64,000 bases of DNA from Pseudoduganella namucuonensis (lineage in GTDB: Bacteria; Pseudomonadota; Gammaproteobacteria; Burkholderiales; Burkholderiaceae_D): contig NZ_FPBO01000026.1 in NCBI RefSeq assembly GCF_900116645.1, positions 1 to 64,000 on the forward strand. The letters run 5' to 3'. Positions 16,379-26,887 of this stretch are shown here, one piece after another. Below the pieces are notes generated by a model. It saw nothing but the letters and a program-made list of their open reading frames with translations. It ran no database searches and was not told where the DNA came from. The translations under genes and the position numbers were made by a program. Positions within the stretch are counted from its first letter, which is position 1, and each line of letters begins with the position of its first letter.

Positions 16379-17296
16379 ATGGACAGGCTCACGGCGGCAA
16401 AGGTGTTTCGCGAGATCGCGGAGCGGGGCAGCATGATCGCCGCCGCCGAGGCGCTGGACATGTCGCGCGCCATGGTCACGCGCTACCTGGCGGAGATGGA
16501 GGAGTGGTGCGGCGTGCGCCTGCTGCACCGGACCACGCGCCGCGTCAGCCTGACGGCGGCGGGCGAGCAGACCCTGGCGCGCTGCCGCGAAATGCTGGCG
16601 ATGGCGGACGACATGGTGGCCGCCGGCCAGGCCGATCCGCTGGCGCCGCACGGCCTGCTGCGCGTGGCCAGTTCCCATTCGCTGGCGCAGACCGCGCTGG
16701 CCGGCGCGGTGGCGGCCTTCCTGCTGCGCCATCCGCGCGTCAGCATCGACCTGCAGGTCGACAACCGCGCCGTCAACCTGGTCGAGCAGCGCATCGACCT
16801 GGCCGTGCGCATCACCAACGAGCTCGATCCCGGCCTGATCGCGCGCCGCCTGGGTGATTGCGACTCGGTGGTGGTGGCGGCCCCGGCCTACCTGGAGCGG
16901 CGCGGCGCGCCGCGGACGGCGGCCGAGCTGGCGGGCCACAACTGCCTCACCTACAGCTATTTCGGCAAGAGCGTGTGGCGCTTCGCTTGGGAGGGGGAGT
17001 CGGTCCAGGTGCCGGTGGGCGGCAACCTGTCGGCCAACGAATCGATGGCGCTGCTGGCGGCGGCGGTGGAGGGCGCGGGCGTCGCGCTGCAGCCGCGCTT
17101 CGCGGCCGCGCCGCTGCTGGCGGACGGCAAACTGGTGGAATTGCTGCCCGACCATCGCCCGCAGCAGATGGGCATTTACGGCATCTACAGCTCGCGCGAG
17201 CACATGCCGCCGGCGCTGCGCGCCATGCTGGACCATTTGCTGGACTGGTTCGCCAGCGACCCCGGCTGGCTTTCCGCCAGCCATGGCAATTATTAA
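16379..17296 (+). CDS. LysR-family transcriptional regulator
   Basis: A 305-aa regulator with an N-terminal winged HTH (about 1-60: FREIAERGSMIAAAEALDMSRAMVTRYLAEMEEWCGVRLLHRTTRRVSLTAAG spans the motif) and a periplasmic-binding-protein-like effector domain (about 90-300). The subgroup resembles AphB/CrgA-like regulators. It is divergent from the MBL-fold gene with a shared palindrome between them, the standard LysR layout. The effector is unknown. The ATG at 16379 gives the family-typical N-terminus. Confidence 0.92.
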   Translation: MDRLTAAKVFREIAERGSMIAAAEALDMSRAMVTRYLAEMEEWCGVRLLHRTTRRVSLTAAGEQTLARCREMLAMADDMVAAGQADPLAPHGLLRVASSHSLAQTALAGAVAAFLLRHPRVSIDLQVDNRAVNLVEQRIDLAVRITNELDPGLIARRLGDCDSVVVAAPAYLERRGAPRTAAELAGHNCLTYSYFGKSVWRFAWEGESVQVPVGGNLSANESMALLAAAVEGAGVALQPRFAAAPLLADGKLVELLPDHRPQQMGIYGIYSSREHMPPALRAMLDHLLDWFASDPGWLSASHGNY

Positions 17297-17306
17297 AGCG
17301 ACATGC

Positions 17307-17375
17307 TTGACACGCCGGAAACCCGCATATTTTCTTGCAATTTGATTGTCCGGACTCAACACAGCGTGCTATCCT
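17307..17375 (+). promoter_or_regulatory. Candidate odhA promoter region
   Basis: A perfect -35 box TTGACA (17307-17312) is followed at 15 bases by TATTTT (17328-17333), a short spacing. A second candidate is TTGTCC (17346-17351), an 18-base spacer and TATCCT (17370-17375). Either would give a long leader before the odhA start at 17525. Not decided. Confidence 0.35.
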
Positions 17376-17524
17376 ACGTGACCGTTTTTGAACACCATTT
17401 GTAAAGTTTCAGTAAAAGAGTCCTTCCCCACAACTTGATGTGCAATCCGCTAACCGGTCAGGCCGTGTCGCGGAAGGTTAGATTAACCCGCTAATCTCGC
17501 GAAGCGCGAAGAAAGGTGAGCAAT

Positions 17525-20380
17525 ATGATGCAACAACAATCGTCCAACTCCTATTTGTTTGGCGGAAATGCACCGTACGTTGAAGAGCTGTACGAGGCGT
17601 ATCTCGACAATCCAGGTTCCGTGCCAGACAACTGGCGCTCGTATTTCGACGCCATGCAGCACGTGCCGGCCGTCGATGGCACCAACAAGCCCGACGTCGC
17701 CCACGCCTCCGTCATCGCCTCCTTCGCCGAACGCGCGAAAGCCGGCCCGATCCGCACCGTGGTCGCCTCCGCCGACGCCGAGATGGGCCGCAAACGCGTC
17801 GCCGCCACCCAGCTGATCGCCGCCTACCGCTACCTGGGTTCCCGCTGGGCCAACCTGGACCCGCTGCAGCGCCAGGAACGTCCCGCCATTCCGGAACTGG
17901 AACCATCGTTCTACGGCTTCACCGACGCCGACCTGGACACCGTTTTCAACATCAGCAACACCTACTTCGGTCCCGAGACCGCGTCCCTGCGCGACCTGAC
18001 CAACTTCCTGCGCGACACCTACACCCGTTCGATCGGCGCGGAATACATGTACATCTCCGACCCGGCCGAAAAGCGCTGGCTGCAGGAGCGCCTGGAGTCG
18101 ATCCGCTCGACCCCGAACTTCACGGCGGAAAAGAAAAAACACATCCTGGACCGCCTGACCGCGGCCGAGGGCCTGGAGCGCTACCTCCACACCAAATACG
18201 TCGGCCAGAAGCGCTTCTCGCTGGAAGGCGGCGAAACGTTCATCGCCTCGATCGACGAGATCATCCAGCGCGCCGGTGAAAAAGGCGTGCAGGAAATCGT
18301 CATCGGCATGGCCCACCGCGGCCGCCTGAACGTGCTGGTCAACACCCTGGGCAAGTCGCCCAAGGAACTGTTCGAGGAATTCGAAGGCAAGCACGGCGAC
18401 GACTTGCCGGCCGGCGACGTGAAATACCACCAGGGCTTCTCGTCCGACATCTCCACCGCGGGCGGCCCGGTCCACCTGTCGCTGGCGTTCAACCCGTCGC
18501 ACCTGGAAATCGTCAACCCCGTGGTCGAGGGTTCGGTCAAGGCGCGCATGGACCGCCGCGGCGACGCGCTGGGCGCGCAAGTGCTGCCTATCCTGGTGCA
18601 CGGCGACGCCGCCTTCGCCGGCCAGGGCGTCGTGATGGAAACGCTGAACCTGGCGCAGACCCGCGGCTACGGCACGGGCGGCACGGTGCACATCGTGATC
18701 AACAACCAGATCGGCTTCACCACCTCCGACCCGCGCGACGCGCGTTCGACCATCTACTGCTCCGACGTCGTCAAGATGATCGAGGCGCCGGTGCTGCACG
18801 TGAACGCCGACGATCCCGAAGCCGTGGTGCTGGCCTCGCAAATCGCGATGGATTACCGCCTGCAGTTCCAGAAGGACATCGTCGTCGACATCATTTGCTA
18901 CCGCAAACTGGGCCACAACGAGCAGGACACGCCCGCTCTGACCCAGCCGCTGATGTACAAGAAGATCGCCCAGCACCCAGGCACCCGCAAGCTGTACGCG
19001 GACAAGCTGGTGGCGCAAGGCGTGATCGGCGCCGATGGCGGCGACCAGATGGTGGCCGCCTTCCGCGACGCCATGGACGCCGGCAAGCACACCGTCGATC
19101 CGGTGATCTCCAACTTCAAGAACAAGTACGCGGTCGACTGGCTGCCGTTCCTGAACCGCAAGTGGACCGACTCGGCCGACACCGCCGTGCCGATGACCGA
19201 ACTGAAACGCCTGGCCACCCGCATCACCACCGTGCCGGAAGGCTTCAAGGTGCACTCGCTGGTCGAGAAGGTGCTGGGCGACCGCGCCGCCATGGGCCGC
19301 GGCGAACTGAACCTGGACTGGGGCATGGGCGAACACCTGGCCTACGCCTCGCTGGCCGCCTCCGGCTACGCCGTGCGCCTGACCGGCCAGGACGCCGGCC
19401 GCGGCACCTTCGTGCACCGCCACGCCGTGCTGCACGACCAGAACCGCGAGCGTTGGGACGCCGGCACCTACGTGCCGCTGCAGAACATCTCCGAAGGCCA
19501 GGCGCCGTTCACCGTGATCGACTCCGTGCTGTCCGAAGAGGCGGTGCTGGGCTTCGAATACGGCTACTCGACCGCCGAGCCGAACACGCTGACGATCTGG
19601 GAAGCCCAGTTCGGCGACTTCGTCAACGGCGCCCAGGTTGTCATCGACCAGTTCATCAGCTCCGGCGAAGTGAAGTGGGGCCGCGCCTCCGGCCTGGTCA
19701 TGATGCTGCCGCACGGTTACGAAGGCCAGGGTCCCGAGCACTCGTCCGCGCGTCCCGAGCGTTTCCTGCAGCTGTGCGCCGACAACAACATGCAAGTGGT
19801 GCAGCCGACCACCGCCGCCCAGATCTTCCACCTGCTGCGCCGCCAGATGGTGCGCCAGTTCCGCAAGCCGCTGGTCATCCTGACCCCGAAATCGCTGCTG
19901 CGCAACAAGGACGCGGGTTCCGCCCTGGGCGAACTGGCCAAGGGCGCGTTCCAGACCGTGATCGGCGAAGTGGACGACAAGATCGACGCCAAGAAGGTCA
20001 AGCGCGTGGTGGCCTGCTCCGGCAAGGTGTACTACGACCTGGTCAACGCCCGCAAGACGCGCGGCCAGACCGATACCGCCATCGTCCGTGTCGAACAGCT
20101 GTATCCCTTCCCGCACAAGTCGTTCACCGCCGAACTGAAGAAGTTCCCGAACGCGACGGAAGTGGTGTGGGCGCAGGATGAGCCGCAGAATCAGGGCCCA
20201 TGGTTCCAGATCCAGCACAACCTCTTCGAGTCCATGGAAGCCGGCCAGCGCCTGGCGTACGCCGGCCGTCCGGCCTCCGCGTCGCCCGCCGTCGGTTACT
20301 ACGACAAGCACTACGCCCAGCAAAAAGACCTGCTGGAAACGGCGTTCTCGAAGCTGAAGGGCTTCATCCTGACGAAATAA
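17525..20380 (+). CDS. sucA: 2-oxoglutarate dehydrogenase E1 component
   Basis: Thiamin-diphosphate-dependent E1 (951 aa, normal length) that decarboxylates 2-oxoglutarate and passes the succinyl group to the E2 lipoyl arm. The N-terminus NSYLFGGNAPYVEELYEAYLDNP is the short E1o lead that docks E2. TDP/active-site regions include IGMAHRGRLNVLVN, NNQIGFTTSDPRDARST and GHNEQDTP. A GTG at 17516 is in frame, but ATG at 17525 has AAAGGTGAG upstream. A hairpin lies between it and odhB; lpd follows after a small PspC gene. Confidence 0.98.
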   Translation: MMQQQSSNSYLFGGNAPYVEELYEAYLDNPGSVPDNWRSYFDAMQHVPAVDGTNKPDVAHASVIASFAERAKAGPIRTVVASADAEMGRKRVAATQLIAAYRYLGSRWANLDPLQRQERPAIPELEPSFYGFTDADLDTVFNISNTYFGPETASLRDLTNFLRDTYTRSIGAEYMYISDPAEKRWLQERLESIRSTPNFTAEKKKHILDRLTAAEGLERYLHTKYVGQKRFSLEGGETFIASIDEIIQRAGEKGVQEIVIGMAHRGRLNVLVNTLGKSPKELFEEFEGKHGDDLPAGDVKYHQGFSSDISTAGGPVHLSLAFNPSHLEIVNPVVEGSVKARMDRRGDALGAQVLPILVHGDAAFAGQGVVMETLNLAQTRGYGTGGTVHIVINNQIGFTTSDPRDARSTIYCSDVVKMIEAPVLHVNADDPEAVVLASQIAMDYRLQFQKDIVVDIICYRKLGHNEQDTPALTQPLMYKKIAQHPGTRKLYADKLVAQGVIGADGGDQMVAAFRDAMDAGKHTVDPVISNFKNKYAVDWLPFLNRKWTDSADTAVPMTELKRLATRITTVPEGFKVHSLVEKVLGDRAAMGRGELNLDWGMGEHLAYASLAASGYAVRLTGQDAGRGTFVHRHAVLHDQNRERWDAGTYVPLQNISEGQAPFTVIDSVLSEEAVLGFEYGYSTAEPNTLTIWEAQFGDFVNGAQVVIDQFISSGEVKWGRASGLVMMLPHGYEGQGPEHSSARPERFLQLCADNNMQVVQPTTAAQIFHLLRRQMVRQFRKPLVILTPKSLLRNKDAGSALGELAKGAFQTVIGEVDDKIDAKKVKRVVACSGKVYYDLVNARKTRGQTDTAIVRVEQLYPFPHKSFTAELKKFPNATEVVWAQDEPQNQGPWFQIQHNLFESMEAGQRLAYAGRPASASPAVGYYDKHYAQQKDLLETAFSKLKGFILTK

Positions 20381-20430
20381 GTCAAGGGCGCCGCGCGGGT
20401 CGCGCGGCTCCTCACCAAATAGATCAGCAC

Positions 20431-20457
20431 CGGCTCCGCCCGCGATGGGCGGAGCCG
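20431..20457 (+). promoter_or_regulatory. Strong intercistronic hairpin between odhA and odhB
   Basis: A perfect 11-bp stem (CGGCTCCGCCC / GGGCGGAGCCG, loop GCGAT) sits about 50 bases after the odhA stop and 29 bases before the odhB start. No T-run follows, so it is more likely an mRNA-processing or stability element, or a partial terminator, than a full stop. Confidence 0.6.
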
Positions 20458-20486
20458 CATAAAAATACAAGTTACGGAGTTTTTTC

Positions 20487-21740
20487 ATGGCACAAATCGA
20501 AGTTAAAGTACCCCAGCTGTCCGAATCCGTCGCCGAAGCGACCCTGTTGTCCTGGCATAAAAAAGTCGGCGAGGCCGTGGCCCGCGACGAGAACATGATC
20601 GACATCGAAACCGACAAGGTCGTGCTGGAACTGCCAGCGCCGGCCGCCGGCGTTGTCGTGCAAATCATTGAAGCGGACGGCGCCACCGTGGTCGCCGGCC
20701 AAGTCATCGCCATCATCGACACGGAAGGCTCGGCGCATGCGCCGAGCGCCGGCGCCGCGCCATCGGCACCAGCCGCCGCCGCCGCTCCGGCAGCAGCTCC
20801 AGCCGCCGCCACCGGTGGTTCCAAAGGCGACGTGGCCATGCCGGCCGCCGCCAAGATCCTGTCCGAAGCCGGCCTGTCCGCCTCGAACGTTGCCGGTTCC
20901 GGCAAAGACGGCCGCGTGACCAAGGGCGACGCCCTGGCCGCCGCCTCCGCGCCGAAACCCGCGGCACCGGCACCGCTGGCGCCAGCCGCCGCCAAGCCCG
21001 CGCTGCAGAAAGTGGCCGCGCCTAGCGTGAACCTGGGCGAGCGTCCGGAAGAGCGCGTGCCGATGAGCCGCCTGCGCGCGCGTATCGCCGAGCGCCTGCT
21101 GGAATCGCAATCGACCAACGCCATCCTGACCACGTTCAACGAAGTGAACATGCAGCCGGTCATCGACCTGCGCAACAAGTACAAGGACAAGTTCGAGAAA
21201 GAGCACGGCGTGAAGCTGGGCTTCATGTCCTTCTTCGTCAAGGCCGCCGTCGCCGCGCTGAAAAAGTACCCGATCATCAACGCCTCGGTTGACGGCAACG
21301 ACATCGTCTACCACGGCTACTTCGACATCGGCATCGCCGTGGGCTCCCCACGCGGCCTGGTGGTGCCCATCCTGCGCAACGCGGACCAGATGAGCATCGC
21401 CGACATCGAGAAGAAGATCGGCGAATTCGGCGCCAAGGCCAAGGAAGGCAAGCTGACCCTGGAAGACCTGACCGGCGGCACCTTCTCGATCTCGAACGGC
21501 GGCACCTTCGGCTCCATGCTGTCGACCCCGATCATCAACCCGCCGCAGTCGGCCATCCTGGGCGTGCACGCGACCAAGGACCGCGCGGTCGTCGAAAACG
21601 GCCAGATCGTGGTCCGTCCGATGAACTACCTGGCCATGTCCTATGACCACCGCATCATCGACGGCCGCGAAGCCGTGCTGGGCCTGGTGGCCATGAAGGA
21701 AGCGCTGGAAGATCCGGCGCGCCTGCTGCTGGACCTGTAA
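20487..21740 (+). CDS. sucB: 2-oxoglutarate dehydrogenase E2 (dihydrolipoyl succinyltransferase)
   Basis: E2 core of the 2-oxoglutarate dehydrogenase complex, 417 aa. Order: one lipoyl domain (about 1-77; lipoylated K44 in ETDKVVLE), an Ala/Pro-rich linker, the E1/E3-binding domain (about 110-150, [27 protein letters not shown] region), a second linker and the catalytic domain (about 190-417) with the catalytic motif [17 protein letters not shown] precedes the ATG. It is between odhA and lpd, as expected for this complex. Confidence 0.98.
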   Translation: MAQIEVKVPQLSESVAEATLLSWHKKVGEAVARDENMIDIETDKVVLELPAPAAGVVVQIIEADGATVVAGQVIAIIDTEGSAHAPSAGAAPSAPAAAAAPAAAPAAATGGSKGDVAMPAAAKILSEAGLSASNVAGSGKDGRVTKGDALAAASAPKPAAPAPLAPAAAKPALQKVAAPSVNLGERPEERVPMSRLRARIAERLLESQSTNAILTTFNEVNMQPVIDLRNKYKDKFEKEHGVKLGFMSFFVKAAVAALKKYPIINASVDGNDIVYHGYFDIGIAVGSPRGLVVPILRNADQMSIADIEKKIGEFGAKAKEGKLTLEDLTGGTFSISNGGTFGSMLSTPIINPPQSAILGVHATKDRAVVENGQIVVRPMNYLAMSYDHRIIDGREAVLGLVAMKEALEDPARLLLDL

Positions 21741-21766
21741 TTCGGCCAAAAACCCAAGCGAGGGCC

Positions 21767-21793
21767 GGGGTCGGACCCAGTGGGTCCGACCCC
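21767..21793. repeat. GGGGTC/GACCCC palindromic element, copy 1
   Basis: A perfect 12-bp inverted repeat (GGGGTCGGACCC / GGGTCCGACCCC, loop AGT), 27 bases after the odhB stop. Related palindromes occur at 30108, 37558 and 61504. It can also form a strong mRNA 3'-end hairpin. Confidence 0.75.
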
Positions 21794-21824
21794 AGATTCG
21801 CCTCTGGTTTTAATGAGAGGTGTC

Positions 21825-22157
21825 ATGAGCGTCTCCGATGAAATCAAGCGGCTCCACGAGCTGCACCAGGCCGGCGCGCTGACGGACGACGAGTTCGCCC
21901 GCGCCAAGCAGAAGCTGCTGGACACGGCCGAGGCGCCGAAGTACGGCGGCCCGTCCGACGACCTCGCCAGCGAGTTCAACCGCTTCCGCCGTTCGCGCGC
22001 CGACCGCTGGCTGGGCGGCGTGTGCGGCGGGCTGGGCAAGGTGTCCGGCATGGAGTCCTGGATCTGGCGCCTGGTGTTCGCGCTGTTCACGATTTCCTTC
22101 GGCTTCGGCCTCGTGATCTACCTCTTACTTTGGATCTTCGTCCCGGACGAATCTTGA
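21825..22157 (+). CDS. SHOCT-PspC domain membrane protein
   Basis: A 110-aa small protein with an N-terminal SHOCT-like helix pair (about 3-32: DEIKRLHELHQAGALTDDEF region) and a C-terminal PspC domain (about 52-108) with RWLGGVCGGLG and one strong membrane segment ending in IYLLLWIFVP. PspC proteins are inner-membrane stress sensors; here no other psp gene is near, so the role is open. ATG 21825 has GAGAGGTG upstream. It lies between odhB and lpd, 15 bases before the lpd start, so it is probably in the odh operon. Confidence 0.85.
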   Translation: MSVSDEIKRLHELHQAGALTDDEFARAKQKLLDTAEAPKYGGPSDDLASEFNRFRRSRADRWLGGVCGGLGKVSGMESWIWRLVFALFTISFGFGLVIYLLLWIFVPDES

Positions 22158-22172
22158 TTGGAAATACCACAC

Positions 22173-23606
<1,434 letters not shown>

Positions 23607-23608
23607 GC

Positions 23609-23724
23609 GTAGGGCGGAGTAGCGCAACGCGCTATTCCGCCGGCGTACCGATAGCCCGTCCCGCGGATGCAGCCCAGGCCTGCACGCATTGGCGGAATAG
23701 CGCATGCGCGCTACTCCGCCCTAC
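23609..23724. repeat. GTAGGGCGG element, copy 1 (two inverted REP-like units)
   Basis: A 116-base element with ends GTAGGGCGGAGTAGCGC and GCGCTACTCCGCCCTAC, three bases after the lpd stop. Each half is itself a hairpin: GGCGGAGTAGCGC/GCGCTATTCCGCC at the left and GGCGGAATAGCGC/GCGCTACTCCGCC at the right. It resembles a bacterial interspersed mosaic/REP-type element. Related copies are at 26792 and 55068. Confidence 0.85.
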
Positions 23725-23725
23725 G

Positions 23726-23748
23726 AAAGCCGGCCCTGTCCGGCTTTT
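23726..23748 (+). terminator. Intrinsic terminator after lpd
   Basis: Stem AAAGCCGG / CCGGCTTT with a 6-base loop, then TTTTGTTGTTT. It lies just after the repeat element and 20 bases before zapE, so it probably ends the odh-lpd transcript. Confidence 0.7.
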
Positions 23749-23767
23749 GTTGTTTAGAGCGACAATT

Positions 23768-24865
23768 ATGAACGTCCAAGAGTTCTACCAGCACGCGCTG
23801 ACCCAGCGCGATTTCAAGGCCGACGCGGCGCAGCGCCGCGCGGTCGACCGCCTCCAGCTCTGCTACGACCAGTGGGTGGAGTACAAGGGCCAGCGCTCGA
23901 ACAGCTTCAAGCGCTTCATCAACCGTCCGGACGTGCCCAAGGGCGTCTACATGTGGGGCGGGGTGGGGCGCGGCAAGTCCTTCCTGATGGACAGCTTCTA
24001 TTCCGTGGTGCCGCTGGTGCGCAAGACGCGCGTGCACTTCCACGAATTCATGCGCGACATCCACCGCCAGCTCGACGAGCTCAAAGGCGTGGCCAATCCG
24101 CTGCAGGAGGTGGCGCGCCGCGTGGCCCGCAAATACCGCTTGATCTGCTTCGACGAGTTCCACATCTCCGACGTGGCCGACGCCATGATCATGTACAACC
24201 TGCTGTCGGCGCTGTTCGACAACGGCGTGTCCTTCATCATGACCTCGAACTACGACCCGGAACTGCTGTACCCGGACGGCCTGCACCGCGACCGCATCCT
24301 GCCCACCATCGCGCTGCTGAAGGCGAAGATGGACGTGATGAACGTGGACGCCGGCGTCGACTACCGGGGCCGCGCGCTGGAGCAGGTCGATTCCTACTAC
24401 ACGCCGCTGGGCGCGGCCACCGACGAGTCGCTGCGCCAGGCCTACGCGCGCATCGCCGAGACCGCCGACGAGGACCCGCGCGTGATGATCGAGAGCCGCG
24501 AGATCCGCGCGCTGCGCCGCGCCGGCTCCATCATCTGGTTCGATTTCCACACGCTGTGCGGCGGCCCCCGCTCGCAAAACGACTACCTGGAAATCGCCAG
24601 CCGCTTCCATACGGTTATACTGTCCGGCATACCGATGATGTCGGCCGCCATGTCGTCCGAGGCACGCCGCTTCACCTGGCTGATTGATGTGTTCTATGAC
24701 CAGAAGGTCAAGCTCCTGATGTCGGCCGAGGTGGAGCCGGAGGAGCTCTACACGACGGGCATGCTGGCCAACGAGTTTCATCGCACCGTGTCGCGCATTG
24801 TGGAAATGCAGTCGCGCGACTATATGGACAAGGAGCAGCGCGGAGTAGCCGAAGCGCTGTCCTGA
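23768..24865 (+). CDS. zapE: Cell division ATPase ZapE (AFG1-like)
   Basis: A 365-aa AAA+-type P-loop ATPase of the AFG1/ZapE family, reported in E. coli to act on FtsZ rings under stress. Walker A is GGVGRGKS (64-71); Walker B is LICFDEFH. Other family signatures are YMWGGVGRGKSFLMD, VHFHEFM and TSNYDPELLYPDGLHRDR. Length is normal. It is followed 13 bases later by the coiled-coil secreted protein gene. Confidence 0.93.
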   Translation: MNVQEFYQHALTQRDFKADAAQRRAVDRLQLCYDQWVEYKGQRSNSFKRFINRPDVPKGVYMWGGVGRGKSFLMDSFYSVVPLVRKTRVHFHEFMRDIHRQLDELKGVANPLQEVARRVARKYRLICFDEFHISDVADAMIMYNLLSALFDNGVSFIMTSNYDPELLYPDGLHRDRILPTIALLKAKMDVMNVDAGVDYRGRALEQVDSYYTPLGAATDESLRQAYARIAETADEDPRVMIESREIRALRRAGSIIWFDFHTLCGGPRSQNDYLEIASRFHTVILSGIPMMSAAMSSEARRFTWLIDVFYDQKVKLLMSAEVEPEELYTTGMLANEFHRTVSRIVEMQSRDYMDKEQRGVAEALS

Positions 24866-24878
24866 TGACAGGATAAAC

Positions 24879-25610
24879 ATGGCAAAGCATGACAAGCGCG
24901 TGGCGTGCGCGATGATGGTCGCCGCGCTGGCAACCTTGGCGGGTATGGCCCAGGCCCAGAACATGGGCCAGGCGCCGCTGCTGGAACCGGTGGTGCCGCG
25001 CACGCACTCGGTGGAGCAGGCCGACGCGAAATTGAAGGAAGTGGAGCAGGCGCGCGCCGCGGTCGGCGCCGAATACGCGGCCAGCGAAGAGGTCTGCAAC
25101 ACCCGCTTCTTCGTCAACCACTGCCTGGACCAGGCCAAGGAAAAGCGCCGCGCGGCGCTGTCCGGCCTGCGCGCGATCGAAGTGGAGGCGAGCCGCTTCA
25201 AGCGCCAGCACGCGGTGGAGCAGCGCGACCGCGAACTGGCCGATCGCCTGAAGAAGGACGAGGAGGAACTGGCGCGCCGCGCCGCCGCGCCGCAGCCGGC
25301 GCGCGCCGAGCGCGAACCGGCCAAGCCGGCCGCCAAGCCCGGTCCCACCCTGGACCAGCGCCAGGCGGCGTACGAGGCCAAGGTGAAGCGCCAGCAGGAG
25401 AAGGACGCCGCCGAGGCCGGCCTGCGCGCGCAGAACGTGGCCGAGTTCGAGAAGAAGAAGGCCGACTCCGAGCGCCGCCAGGCGCAGGTGGCCGAGAAGA
25501 AGCTGGCCCGCGAGGAGAAGGCGCGCAAGCGCGCCGCCGAGGCGGAAGCCGCGGCCAAGGCGTCCGCCGCGAAGGCGGAGGCGGCGGCCGCCAAGGAGCG
25601 CGGCAAATAA
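24879..25610 (+). CDS. Exported Lys/Ala/Glu-rich coiled-coil protein, unknown function
   Basis: A 243-aa protein with a signal peptide (about 1-26, cleavage after AMAQA), two Cys near the N-terminus (C73 in EEVCNTRFF and C82 in NHCLDQ, perhaps a disulfide) and a long charged helical region (about 85-243) with heavy Lys/Arg/Glu/Ala content, predicted coiled coil. Its stop overlaps the next start by one base (TAATG), so it is translationally coupled to the hydroxylase gene. I do not recognise a named family; proteins of this appearance recur in Oxalobacteraceae as hypothetical proteins. Confidence 0.75.
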   Translation: MAKHDKRVACAMMVAALATLAGMAQAQNMGQAPLLEPVVPRTHSVEQADAKLKEVEQARAAVGAEYAASEEVCNTRFFVNHCLDQAKEKRRAALSGLRAIEVEASRFKRQHAVEQRDRELADRLKKDEEELARRAAAPQPARAEREPAKPAAKPGPTLDQRQAAYEAKVKRQQEKDAAEAGLRAQNVAEFEKKKADSERRQAQVAEKKLAREEKARKRAAEAEAAAKASAAKAEAAAAKERGK

Positions 25611-26791
25611 TGGCCGGCCTGTCCGCCAACGAGGCGCGCCAGCTGGCGCAATCGGCGTTCGCCGCCTTGCGGAACGGCCAGACGGAACAGGCCAGGCGGC
25701 AGTTCGAGCGGCTGGTGGCGGGCGGCGTGGCCGAGGCCTCGGTGTTCATCGGCCTGGCCTACGCCTGCGCCTCGCTGTCCGACCGCGCCTCCGCGCACAG
25801 CGCCGCGGACCGCGCGCTGGCGCTGGAGCCGTCCGGCCTGCAGGTGCTGATGCTGAAGGGGGACTTGCTGCACGCCGAGGCCGACGGCCAGGCCGCCGCC
25901 GCCTATTACCGCGCCGCGCTGCGCGCCGCGCCCGATCCGTCGCGGCTGTCGCCCAACCTGCGCAATGAGCTCAAGCGCGCGCAGGACATGATCGCGCACT
26001 ACGCCGGCAAGTTCGAATCCTTCCTGGTGACCGAGCTGGAAAAGGCCGGCTTCGACGAGCGGCGCGACGCGCGCTTCGCGCAGTCGCTGGAGCTGATGCT
26101 GGGGAAGAAGGAGATCTATCCGCAGCAGCCGCGCGCCTATTATTTCCCCGGCCTGCCGCTGATCCAGTACTTCGACAACACGCGCTACCCGTGGCTGAAG
26201 CCGCTGGAGGACGCGACCGACGACATCCGCGCCGAGCTGCTGCGCATCCTGGAGGAGGACGCGGGCGCGTTCCAGCCCTATGTGCAGGGCGACCCGGACC
26301 GGCCCAAGGTGAACCAGGGGCCGATGCTGAACAATCCCGCCTGGAGCGCCTTCTTCCTGTGGAAGAACGGCGAGCCGGTGCCGGAGAACATGGCGCGCTG
26401 CCCGAGGACCATGGCCGCGCTGGAGGGCGTGCCCAAGCCGCACGTGCCGGGGCGCACGCCGTCCATGCTGTTTTCGCTGCTGCGTCCGGGCGCGCACATC
26501 CCGGCGCACCACGGCATGCTGAACACGCGCATGATAGGCCACCTGCCGCTGATCGTCCCGCCCGGCTGCGCGCTGCGGGTGGGCAACGAGACGCGCGAAT
26601 GGAAGGTGGGGCAGGCCTGGCTGTTCGACGACAGCATCGAGCACGAGGCCTGGAACAACAGCGCCGAGACGCGCGTGATCCTGCTGTTCGAGGCCTGGCG
26701 CGAGGAGATTTCGGAGCGCGAGCGGCAACTGGTGTCGGCCATGCTGGCGTCGATCGACGCCTACGGCGGCAAGAAGGCGGACTGGGATTAA
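25610..26791 (+). CDS. TPR-containing aspartyl/asparaginyl beta-hydroxylase
   Basis: A 393-aa cytoplasmic protein: TPR-like repeats (about 5-125) and an Asp/Asn/Pro hydroxylase domain (about 160-370) of the Fe(II)/2-oxoglutarate type. Iron ligands are recognisable by comparison with AspH: H300 in PAHHGMLN and H345 in DDSIEHEAWN, with R355 in ETRVILLFE as the likely 2-oxoglutarate-binding Arg. The protein substrate is unknown; the TPR part may recruit it. It is translationally coupled to the coiled-coil protein upstream and is followed at once by a GTAGGGCGG repeat. Confidence 0.88.
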   Translation: MAGLSANEARQLAQSAFAALRNGQTEQARRQFERLVAGGVAEASVFIGLAYACASLSDRASAHSAADRALALEPSGLQVLMLKGDLLHAEADGQAAAAYYRAALRAAPDPSRLSPNLRNELKRAQDMIAHYAGKFESFLVTELEKAGFDERRDARFAQSLELMLGKKEIYPQQPRAYYFPGLPLIQYFDNTRYPWLKPLEDATDDIRAELLRILEEDAGAFQPYVQGDPDRPKVNQGPMLNNPAWSAFFLWKNGEPVPENMARCPRTMAALEGVPKPHVPGRTPSMLFSLLRPGAHIPAHHGMLNTRMIGHLPLIVPPGCALRVGNETREWKVGQAWLFDDSIEHEAWNNSAETRVILLFEAWREEISERERQLVSAMLASIDAYGGKKADWD

Positions 26792-26883
26792 GTAGGGCGG
26801 AGTAGCGCATCGCGCTATTCCGCCGGATGCGCGCGGGTCCGCCGGCATCCGGCGGACTGCGCCTTCGGCTTACTCCGCCCTAC
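26792..26883. repeat. GTAGGGCGG element, copy 2
   Basis: A 92-base element starting one base after the hydroxylase stop, with ends GTAGGGCGGAGTAGCGC and TACTCCGCCCTAC. It fills nearly the whole gap between two convergent genes, so it may act as a bidirectional transcript end. The left unit matches copy 1 almost exactly; the inner part differs. Confidence 0.85.
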
Positions 26884-26887
26884 ATGG

